From assembly GCA_016793305.1 (NCBI GenBank), contig JAEUHU010000035.1, forward strand, positions 1 through 9,604: DNA of 9,604 nt, read 5' to 3'. This stretch comes from Planctomycetota bacterium (lineage in GTDB: Bacteria > Planctomycetota > UBA1135 > UBA2386). The notes below the pieces were generated by a model. It worked only from the letters and a program-made list of their open reading frames with translations. It ran no database searches and was not told the origin of the DNA. The translations under genes were made by a program, and so were the position numbers. This document shows positions 1-5,398 of the stretch, in pieces. Each line of letters begins with the position of its first letter. Position 1 is the stretch's first letter.

Positions 1-125
1 TCGTTCTGGTAGGTCAGGGCCAGCCGGGCGCCTTCGCGGTGCAGCGCCTGGGCGATGCCCCAGGCGATGGAGCGCTTGTTGGCGACTCCGAAGATGACGA
101 CTTGCTTGCCGGACATCAGACTCAT
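1..125 (-). CDS. fabI: Enoyl-[acyl-carrier-protein] reductase FabI, N-terminal part (cut by window edge)
   Basis: Only the first 41 codons lie in the window. The translation carries the FabI cofactor-binding signature near its N-terminus ([13 protein letters not shown], residues 13-25) followed by an Ala-Leu-His-Arg-Glu-Gly-Ala helix and a Leu-Ala-Leu-Thr-Tyr strand, which is the first beta-alpha-beta unit of the Rossmann fold. FabI is a short-chain dehydrogenase-like cytoplasmic enzyme that uses NAD(P)H to reduce trans-2-enoyl-ACP in the last step of each fatty-acid elongation cycle. The ATG at 125 is preferred over the ATG at 116 because GAGGA (133-137, minus strand) sits 7 bases upstream of it. 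The gene follows mutY in the same direction after 63 bases. The catalytic Tyr-x6-Lys region is outside the window and could not be checked. Confidence 0.93.
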   Translation of the reverse strand, partial: MSLMSGKQVVIFGVANKRSIAWGIAQALHREGARLALTYQN

Positions 126-164
126 GGCTCGTTCCTCGTGGCTCTGCGATCGGGAAGGGCGGGA

Positions 165-192
165 ACCATAACGAACGGCCCGGCGAGGTCAC
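165..192 (-). promoter_or_regulatory. Candidate sigma70-type promoter for fabI
   Basis: On the minus strand GTGACC (187-192, 4 of 6 matches to TTGACA) is followed after 16 bases by TATGGT (165-170, 4 of 6 matches to TATAAT). This would place transcription start near 158, giving a leader of roughly 33 bases that contains the GAGGA ribosome-binding site. The -35 overlaps the mutY stop codon. The match is modest, so fabI may instead depend on read-through from mutY. Confidence 0.25.
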
Positions 193-1247
193 GCGCGCAG
201 CGTGCCGTCGGCGCCGATCGCCCGGGCGAACAGCTTGCGCGCCAGCGTGGTCCACGGCGTCGCGGCGTCGAGCGGGAACCAGCCGAGCCGGCCGATCGCG
301 CGGGCCGTGGTGGCGGGAGCGGCGCTGTGCGCGTGCATGGTGATGCGGTGGTGGGTGATCGCGTGCCGCGCACTGGCCACCACGGCACCGATCCGCAGTC
401 GGGCGGCGAAGCGCTGGTGCACGACCTGCGCCAGGTCCGCTTCGTCCAGGCTCTGCAGCGGCCCGCCGCCCGGCAGGTCGACCTGGCCGGCGTTCGGCTC
501 GCCGGCCGGCACCCGGTGGCCGAGCACCTGCCCCTCTGCGAACACCAGCGCGGCGCGGGCCGTGACCTCGACGGCCGCGCGCGGCGGCTTCCTGTTCGGC
601 AGCTGGTCGGCGAGGCCGAGCCGCTTCGCCGCGCAGTCCTGGGCGACCGGGCACCGTTCGCAGGACGGCGAGGTCGGCGTGCAGACGACGGCGCCGAGCT
701 CCATCAGCGCCTGGTTGAAGTCGCCGGGGCGGGTGCTTTCGAGCCAGCCGGTCACCGTGCTGCGGATCCTGCGCCGCGCCGGCGCCGTGCCGACGTCGTC
801 GGTCAGCCCGAGGTGGCGCGCGGTGACGCGTTCGACGTTGCCGTCGATCGCCGGCTCGGCGTGCCCGAACGCGATCGACGCCACGGCCCCGCGCGTGTAG
901 GCGCCGATGCCGGGCAGCTCGCCGAGTGTGTCGGGGTCGGCCGGAACGGCCCCGCCGTGGGCTTCGACCACCGCGCGCGCGCCGTCTCGCAGCAGCCGGG
1001 CGCGGCGGTAGTAGCCGAGCCCGCGCCACGCGGTCAGCAGTTCGTCGTCGCTGGCCCTCGCGAACGTCGCCGGCGTCGGGAAGCGCTCGAGGAAGCGCAC
1101 GAACGGCTCGCGCACCGCTTCGACGCGCGTCTGCTGCAGCATCACCTCGCTGACCCAGATCGCCCACGGATCGCTGGTGCGCCGCCACGGCAGGTCGCGG
1201 CGGTGCCGGTCGAACCACGGCAGCAGGCGGTCGGCGAACGGCTTCAT
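189..1247 (-). CDS. mutY: A/G-specific adenine DNA glycosylase MutY
   Basis: This is a base-excision-repair glycosylase that removes adenine mispaired with 8-oxoguanine. Counting from the ATG at 1247 (352 aa), the family landmarks appear in order. Glu34 lies in Ser-Glu-Val-Met-Leu-Gln-Gln-Thr, the general acid. The helix-hairpin-helix is LPGIGAYTRGA (111-121). The catalytic Asp135 lies in Ile-Asp-Gly-Asn-Val-Glu-Arg-Val. Four cysteines at 189, 196, 199 and 205 are spaced Cys-x6-Cys-x2-Cys-x5-Cys for the 4Fe-4S cluster. A C-terminal NUDIX-like 8-oxoG-recognition domain (about 225-350) contains Ile-Thr-His-His (297-300), corresponding to the family's Phe-Ser-His loop. Length is normal. A GTG at 1277 would add ten residues (362 aa). 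Neither start has a good Shine-Dalgarno sequence, and family alignment from memory favours the ATG. The gene begins 49 bases after the CinA-like stop codon, so the two are probably co-transcribed. Confidence 0.95.
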   Translation of the reverse strand: MKPFADRLLPWFDRHRRDLPWRRTSDPWAIWVSEVMLQQTRVEAVREPFVRFLERFPTPATFARASDDELLTAWRGLGYYRRARLLRDGARAVVEAHGGAVPADPDTLGELPGIGAYTRGAVASIAFGHAEPAIDGNVERVTARHLGLTDDVGTAPARRRIRSTVTGWLESTRPGDFNQALMELGAVVCTPTSPSCERCPVAQDCAAKRLGLADQLPNRKPPRAAVEVTARAALVFAEGQVLGHRVPAGEPNAGQVDLPGGGPLQSLDEADLAQVVHQRFAARLRIGAVVASARHAITHHRITMHAHSAAPATTARAIGRLGWFPLDAATPWTTLARKLFARAIGADGTLRA

Positions 1248-1296
1248 GCGGAAGCGCAGTCCGGGGCTGCGGGGCACCCGGCGGCCCGGTCGACGA

Positions 1297-2130
1297 TCAA
1301 TCGCCGAGCACGCTGGCGTCGGTCGGCCGCGCGCGCAACTCGAGGCCGAGGCGGTCGCGCAGGTCCTGTTCGGCCTTGTCGAGCAGCTCGTTCAGCCTCA
1401 CCGCGTCCTCGTGCTCGGCGACCAGGATCAGCCGGATCGTGCGCGCCAGGTCGGTGCCCTGCACACGCGTGCGCAGGCTGACCAGCGGGTGCGCCTTCGA
1501 CAGCTCGGCCAGCGCCTTGTTGATCGACGATTCGTCGTGGCCGTGGTAGTCGACCTGGCGCTCGCCGCGCACGGTGTCCGGCCCGGCGGCGCTCATCACC
1601 GGCATCACGTGCTGGGTGAAGAAGCGCTGCATCTCGGCGGGCACTCCCGGCAGCAGGAACACCGTGGTGCCGCCGACCGTGAGCTGCACGGCGGGCGCGG
1701 TGCCGACGGTGTTCTCGTAGACGACCGAGCCGGTCGGCACGTTGGCCATGCCGCGGCGCGCGTCGTTGAGCTCGGGGTCGTCGACGACCTCCTTCGCGTG
1801 CAGGCGGCGGTAGGCGTTCTGCACGAACTCCAGCGCCTTCTTGTCCTCGAGCAGCGGCACCCCGACCGCCTTGGCGAGGCAGCCGCGCGAGCTGTCGTCC
1901 CAGTTGGGGCCCATGCCGCCGGTCATCAGCACGAAGGTCGGCTTCTGTTCGAGCGCCCAACGGATCGCCGCCGTCACCTCCGACTCGACCCGGTCGACCA
2001 CCTGGATGGTGCGCACCCGGTAGCCGATGTCGTCGATCCGGTTGGCGATGAACGCCGCGTTGCGGTCGACGACGGACCCTTCGAGGATCTCGCGGGAGAC
2101 GACGAGGAGGATGACGCTCTTGTCGAACAA
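1297..2130 (-). CDS. CinA-type competence/damage-inducible family protein, stand-alone MoaB/Mog-fold domain
   Basis: The 277-residue product matches the N-terminal domain of CinA (COG1058). It opens with a beta strand, then Ser-Arg-Glu-Ile-Leu-Glu-Gly-Ser-Val-Val-Asp-Arg-Asn (12-24). TGGMGPNWDD follows at 70-79, the signature loop that binds phosphate and metal in this fold, and then PGVPAEM at 161-167. Full CinA is about 400-430 aa and ends in a nicotinamide-nucleotide amidase domain; that domain is absent here and no stray remnant follows. COG1058 domains have been linked to nucleotide pyrophosphatase activity (ADP-ribose, FAD), so hydrolysis of a nucleotide cofactor is possible, but the substrate cannot be read from the sequence. 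The start is TTG at 2130, supported by GGAG 7 bases upstream. The frame stays open to 2352, but that extension is proline-, arginine- and glycine-rich and would run into gyrA. It probably heads a unit with mutY and fabI. Confidence 0.85.
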   Translation of the reverse strand: MFDKSVILLVVSREILEGSVVDRNAAFIANRIDDIGYRVRTIQVVDRVESEVTAAIRWALEQKPTFVLMTGGMGPNWDDSSRGCLAKAVGVPLLEDKKALEFVQNAYRRLHAKEVVDDPELNDARRGMANVPTGSVVYENTVGTAPAVQLTVGGTTVFLLPGVPAEMQRFFTQHVMPVMSAAGPDTVRGERQVDYHGHDESSINKALAELSKAHPLVSLRTRVQGTDLARTIRLILVAEHEDAVRLNELLDKAEQDLRDRLGLELRARPTDASVLGD

Positions 2131-2137
2131 GGTAGGG

Positions 2138-2141
2138 CTCC
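2138..2141 (-). promoter_or_regulatory. Shine-Dalgarno sequence that fixes the TTG start of the CinA-like gene
   Basis: GGAG on the minus strand lies 7 bases before TTG (2128-2130). The conserved first beta strand of the family begins within four residues of this TTG, and the upstream in-frame sequence has no family similarity that I recognise. Together these choose the TTG over the more distant ATG codons of the same open frame. Confidence 0.6.
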
Positions 2142-2165
2142 GGGGTGGCAGTGCTGGTCGGTGTC

Positions 2166-2184
2166 GGGGGGTGGGTGGGGTGGG
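2166..2184 (+). other. G-quadruplex motif in the gyrA/CinA-like divergent region
   Basis: The plus strand reads GGGGGGTGGGTGGGGTGGG: four G-tracts of at least three bases joined by single-T loops. This is the canonical pattern for a parallel, highly stable G-quadruplex. It lies 35 bases upstream of the TTG start of the CinA-like gene and 130 bases upstream of gyrA. The G-rich strand is the template for leftward transcription, so the CinA-like transcript would carry the C-rich copy. Folding is predicted from the pattern only. Confidence 0.7.
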
Positions 2185-2221
2185 TTCGGCGACCGCCGTC
2201 CCGGCGGGCGTCGGACGAACG

Positions 2222-2249
2222 ATGCTAGCGGGTCGGGCCCGATGTTGAA
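2222..2249 (-). promoter_or_regulatory. Weak candidate promoter for the CinA-like-mutY unit
   Basis: On the minus strand TTCAAC (2244-2249, 3 of 6 matches to the -35 consensus) is followed after 16 bases by TAGCAT (2222-2227, 4 of 6 matches to TATAAT). Initiation near 2215 would give a leader of about 85 bases that includes the C-rich complement of the G-tract motif. Its -35 overlaps the candidate gyrA -35 on the other strand. The support is thin. Confidence 0.2.
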
Positions 2250-2273
2250 GCGTTCCCGGCGCTCCGGAAGAAT
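2245..2273 (+). promoter_or_regulatory. Candidate sigma70-type promoter for gyrA
   Basis: TTGAAG (2245-2250, 4 of 6 matches to TTGACA) and AAGAAT (2268-2273, 4 of 6 matches to TATAAT) are separated by exactly 17 bases. Transcription would start near 2280, about 35 bases before the gyrA ATG. These are among the few AT-richer hexamers in the otherwise GC-rich 184-bp gap. No clear ribosome-binding site precedes the ATG. Confidence 0.4.
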
Positions 2274-2314
2274 GAAGGTTTCGCCGTCCGCCTCCACCGA
2301 CCCGACCTGCGCTC

Positions 2315-4792
2315 ATGACCGATCCGACCCCGCCCCAAGGCGGCCGCATCACCGATCTCCTGCTCGAGCAGGAGATGCGCGAGAGCTACCTGAACTACTC
2401 GATGAGCGTGATCCTGAGTCGCGCTCTGCCCGACGCGCGCGACGGCCTGAAGCCGAGCCAGCGCCGCGTGCTGGTGGCGATGAACGACCTCAACCTCGGG
2501 CCGCGGCGCAAGCACATGAAGTGCGCCAAGATCTGCGGCACGACGTCGGGCGACTACCACCCGCACGGCGAGTCGGTGGTCTACCCGACGCTGGTCGGCC
2601 TCGCCCAGCCGTTCTCGACCCGCTACCCGCTGGTCGACAGCCAGGGCAACTTCGGCGCCATCGACGGCAGCCCGCCCGCGGCGATGCGATACACCGAGGC
2701 GCGCATGGCCGCACCGGCCATGCACCTGCTCGAGGACCTCGACAAGGAAACCGTCGACATGGTCCCGAACTACGACGGCCGCCTGATGCAGCCGTCGGTC
2801 CTGCCGGCACGCTTCCCGAACCTGATCTGCAACGGTTCGACGGGCATCGCGGTCGGCATGGCGGCGAGCCTGCCGCCGCACAACCTGCGCGAGGTGGCGA
2901 AGGCGATCGTCAAGCTGCTCGACAACCCCGAGGTCACGCTCGACGAACTGCTCGAGGTCGTGCCGGGTCCCGACTTCCCGACCGGCGGCACGATCATGGG
3001 CCGCGGCGGCATCCGCAACGCCTACGCCAGCGGCCGCGGCAACGTGGTGGTGCGCGCCAAGTGCCACGTCGAGGAGAAGAAGGGCCGCAAGCTGCTGGTG
3101 TTCACCGAGGTGCCGTTCCAGATCAAGACGACGACGATCCTGGAGCGCATCGACCACCTGGTGAAGACCGACCAGATCGACTCGATCGCCGACGCCAACG
3201 ACGAGAGCAACGACCGCGTCGGCCTGCGCCTCGTCGTCGAGCTCAAGAAGGGCGTCGAGGACGAGACGGTGACGCTGAACCAGCTCTACAAGCTGTCGCC
3301 GCTGCAGAGCACGTTCTCGATCATCAACCTCGCGATCCTGGACGCGCGGCCGCGCACGCTCGGCTTCAAGCAGATGCTCGAGTGCTACCGCGACCACCGC
3401 ATCGAGGTGATCAAGCGGCGCACGCGCTTCCTGTTGCGCAAGGCGGAGGAACGGCTGCACATCCTCGACGGTCTGCGCATCGCCGTGCAGAACATCGACG
3501 AGGTCGTCGAGATCATCCGCCGTTCGGCCAACACCGACGACGCGCGCCAGCGCCTGATGACGCGCTTCTCGCTGTCGGACCTGCAGGCCCGCGCGATCCT
3601 CGACATGCGGCTCGCGCGCCTGACCGGCCTCGAGATCGAGAAGCTCGAGGACGAGCACCGCAGCGTGGTCGAGGAGATCGCCGGCTACAAGCGCATCCTC
3701 GCCGACCGCACGGTGCTGATCGGCATGATCAAGCAGGACCTCGCCGAGATGGTCGAGCAGTACGGCGACGAGCGCCGCACGACGATCAGCGACGAGGAGG
3801 TCGGCAACTTCGTCGCCGAGGACCTCATCCCCGAGGAGATGATGGTCGTCACCGTCACGCACCAGGGCTACATCAAGCGCACGGCGCTCGACCAGTACCG
3901 GACCCAGGGGCGCGGCGGCAAGGGTGTCAGCGGCGCCGAGACCAAGGAGGGCGACTTCCTCTGGAACCTGTTCGTCGCCAGTACGCACGACTTCCTGCTG
4001 TTCTTCACCGATCGTGGCCGCTGCTACTGGAAGAAGGTCTACGAGCTGCCGAGCTACGGCCGCACCGCGAAGGGCCGGGCGCTGGCCAACGTGGTCGAGA
4101 CGCAGGAGGGCGAGAAGATCACCGCGATCCTGCGCGTCGAGACGTTCGACGACCGCTTCCTGGTCACCGCGACGAAGAAGGGCCTGATCAAGAAGACCGC
4201 GCTCGAGCAGTACAGCCGGCCGCGTGCCGGCGGCATCATCGCGGTCGGCCTCGAGGAGGGCGACAGCCTGGTCGGGGCCAACCTGTGCCGCGCCGGCCAG
4301 TCCATCGTGCTGGCGACGCGCGACGGCATGTCGATCCGCTTCGAGGAGGCGGACGCGCGCGCCATGGGCCGCAGCGCGGTGGGCGTGTGGGGCATCCGCC
4401 TCGAGGACGGCGACGCGGTGTGCGACATGGTCGTCACCGACGGCACCGGCACGCTGCTCACCGTCTGCGAGAACGGCTACGGCAAGCGCACGCCGGTCGA
4501 GGAGTACCGCCTGCAGTCGCGCGGCGGCAAGGGCATCATCGACATCAAGACCAGCGACCGGAACGGCAAGGTCGTCAACGTGCTCGCGGTCGGCGACGAC
4601 GACGAGGTGATGCTGATCACCAAGGACGGCCAGATCGTCCGCACCAAGGTCGACGGCATCAGCGTCGTCGGCCGCAACACGCAGGGCGTGCGCTGCATCG
4701 CGCTCAACGACGGCGACCGGCTGGTCGGCGTCGCGCGCATCCCGCGCGAGGAGCCGGAGACGACCGAGATCCCCGCAACGGAGACGAAGTGA
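2315..4792 (+). CDS. gyrA: DNA gyrase subunit A
   Basis: The 825-residue product is the DNA breakage-reunion subunit of gyrase, which pairs with GyrB (not in the window) to introduce negative supercoils using ATP. The N-terminal part has the winged-helix core, with [10 protein letters not shown] at 42-51 and the active-site Tyr126 in AAMRYTEAR (122-130). The quinolone-resistance region has Ser87 and Pro91 at the positions of E. coli Ser83 and Asp87. The coiled-coil tower follows (about 350-490). The C-terminal beta-pinwheel shows six repeats of the Thr-x-x-Gly-x-x-Lys/Arg type, which fits GyrA better than ParC. The GyrA box is QGRGGKG (531-537), and a second box-like QSRGGKG lies at 734-740. 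The tail is short and mildly acidic. The ATG at 2315 fits family length. A yqeY-family gene follows after 2 bases. Confidence 0.97.
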   Translation: MTDPTPPQGGRITDLLLEQEMRESYLNYSMSVILSRALPDARDGLKPSQRRVLVAMNDLNLGPRRKHMKCAKICGTTSGDYHPHGESVVYPTLVGLAQPFSTRYPLVDSQGNFGAIDGSPPAAMRYTEARMAAPAMHLLEDLDKETVDMVPNYDGRLMQPSVLPARFPNLICNGSTGIAVGMAASLPPHNLREVAKAIVKLLDNPEVTLDELLEVVPGPDFPTGGTIMGRGGIRNAYASGRGNVVVRAKCHVEEKKGRKLLVFTEVPFQIKTTTILERIDHLVKTDQIDSIADANDESNDRVGLRLVVELKKGVEDETVTLNQLYKLSPLQSTFSIINLAILDARPRTLGFKQMLECYRDHRIEVIKRRTRFLLRKAEERLHILDGLRIAVQNIDEVVEIIRRSANTDDARQRLMTRFSLSDLQARAILDMRLARLTGLEIEKLEDEHRSVVEEIAGYKRILADRTVLIGMIKQDLAEMVEQYGDERRTTISDEEVGNFVAEDLIPEEMMVVTVTHQGYIKRTALDQYRTQGRGGKGVSGAETKEGDFLWNLFVASTHDFLLFFTDRGRCYWKKVYELPSYGRTAKGRALANVVETQEGEKITAILRVETFDDRFLVTATKKGLIKKTALEQYSRPRAGGIIAVGLEEGDSLVGANLCRAGQSIVLATRDGMSIRFEEADARAMGRSAVGVWGIRLEDGDAVCDMVVTDGTGTLLTVCENGYGKRTPVEEYRLQSRGGKGIIDIKTSDRNGKVVNVLAVGDDDEVMLITKDGQIVRTKVDGISVVGRNTQGVRCIALNDGDRLVGVARIPREEPETTEIPATETK

Positions 4793-4794
4793 CC

Positions 4795-5241
4795 ATGGCC
4801 AACTATCTCGAGAAGCTCACCGCGGACATGAAGACGGCCATGAAGGGCGGCGACAAGCCGCGCCTCGAGGTCATCCGCATGCTGATCAGCGAGCTGAAGA
4901 AGAAGGCGATCGACGCCAAGGTCGACAACCTGCCCGACGACGAGGAAGCCGCCGTGCTGCAGAAGGCGATCAAGACGCGTTCCGACTCGGTGGCGCAGGC
5001 GAAGGCCGCCGGCCGCGCCGACGTCGCCCAGAAGGAACAGTTCGAGATCGACGTGATCGCCGCCTACCTGCCGAAGCAGATGTCGGCCGACGAGGTCGCC
5101 CAGAAGGTCAAGGAGGTCGCCGCGGCGATCGGCTACCAGGGTGGCAAGGACACCGGCCGCTTCATGAAGGAGTGGATGGCGAAGTACAAGGGCCTCGCCG
5201 ACGGCAAGCTGGTGCAGGACGCGCTGAAGACGCTCGGCTGA
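4795..5241 (+). CDS. yqeY: GatB/YqeY domain-containing protein (YqeY family)
   Basis: The 148-residue cytoplasmic protein matches the YqeY family along its whole length. It has an N-terminal helical domain with Asp-Met-Lys-Thr-Ala-Met-Lys and Arg-Leu-Glu-Val-Ile-Arg-Met-Leu-Ile-Ser-Glu-Leu-Lys (about 11-35). A central Phe-Glu-Ile-Asp-Val-Ile-Ala-Ala-Tyr-Leu-Pro-Lys-Gln-Met-Ser segment (83-97) is diagnostic. The C-terminal Gly-Leu-Ala-Asp-Gly-Lys-Leu-Val (133-140) closes the tail domain shared with GatB of the Asp/Glu-tRNA amidotransferase. The catalytic part of GatB is absent, so this is not an amidotransferase subunit. A tRNA-related role has been proposed for YqeY but I know of no settled function. 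The ATG comes 2 bases after the gyrA stop codon, and GGAG (4780-4783) lies 11 bases upstream inside gyrA, so translational coupling is likely. Confidence 0.92.
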   Translation: MANYLEKLTADMKTAMKGGDKPRLEVIRMLISELKKKAIDAKVDNLPDDEEAAVLQKAIKTRSDSVAQAKAAGRADVAQKEQFEIDVIAAYLPKQMSADEVAQKVKEVAAAIGYQGGKDTGRFMKEWMAKYKGLADGKLVQDALKTLG

Positions 5242-5348
5242 GGTTGGAGGCTCGGCGCTGGAACGCTCATCGGTCGATGCACTGCTGCAGCTCGTCGCGC
5301 TGTAGTCGATCACGCCCTGCGACGGGTGGTCGCCTGCTTCTGGCGGTT

Positions 5349-5373
5349 GGTGGAACGTGCCGAGGTGGAACGT
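5349..5373 (+). repeat. Tandem 10-bp direct repeat upstream of the CHAT gene
   Basis: GGTGGAACGT occurs at 5349-5358 and again at 5364-5373, a 15-bp period. A shorter copy of its core, TGGAACG, lies at 5259-5265 in the same intergenic gap. The right-hand copy falls where a -35 element would sit relative to the TATCTT hexamer at 5387, so a regulator or alternative sigma factor could bind here. The core GGAAC resembles the -35 of many ECF sigma promoters. No function is proven. Confidence 0.6.
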
Positions 5374-5386
5374 CGACTGATCTGTA

Positions 5387-5392
5387 TATCTT
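5387..5392 (+). promoter_or_regulatory. Candidate -10 element of a leaderless promoter for the CHAT gene
   Basis: TATCTT (4 of 6 matches to TATAAT, fits TAnnnT) ends six bases before the ATG at 5399, so transcription would begin at or next to the start codon. It sits in a locally AT-rich patch unusual for this window, and no Shine-Dalgarno sequence precedes the ATG. The arrangement matches that in front of the gene at 8749 exactly. Confidence 0.4.
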
Positions 5393-5398
5393 GTGGGT

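Noticed and set aside
2131..2352. In-frame 5' extension of the CinA-like gene to ATG codons inside gyrA
   Set aside because: The extension is low-complexity Gly/Pro/Arg sequence spanning the G-tract motif and would overlap gyrA. The TTG at 2130 has a good ribosome-binding site and matches the start of the conserved domain.
2225..3988. Minus-strand open frame of 587 codons antisense to gyrA
   Set aside because: The translation is a repetitive Asp/Val/Ala/Leu/His-rich shadow of gyrA codon usage with no recognisable family.
1177..5241. Uninterrupted plus-strand frame that enters the yqeY frame from far upstream, crossing the CinA-like gene antisense and gyrA in a shifted frame
   Set aside because: The part before 4795 is Arg/Pro/Ala/Gly-rich with no recognisable domain and overlaps two convincing genes. 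It is open only because stop codons are rare in such GC-rich DNA.
5319..5333. Hairpin GCGAC-loop-GTCGC after yqeY as a possible terminator
   Set aside because: Only five base pairs, no T-run follows and the flanks do not extend the stem, so an intrinsic terminator is not supported.
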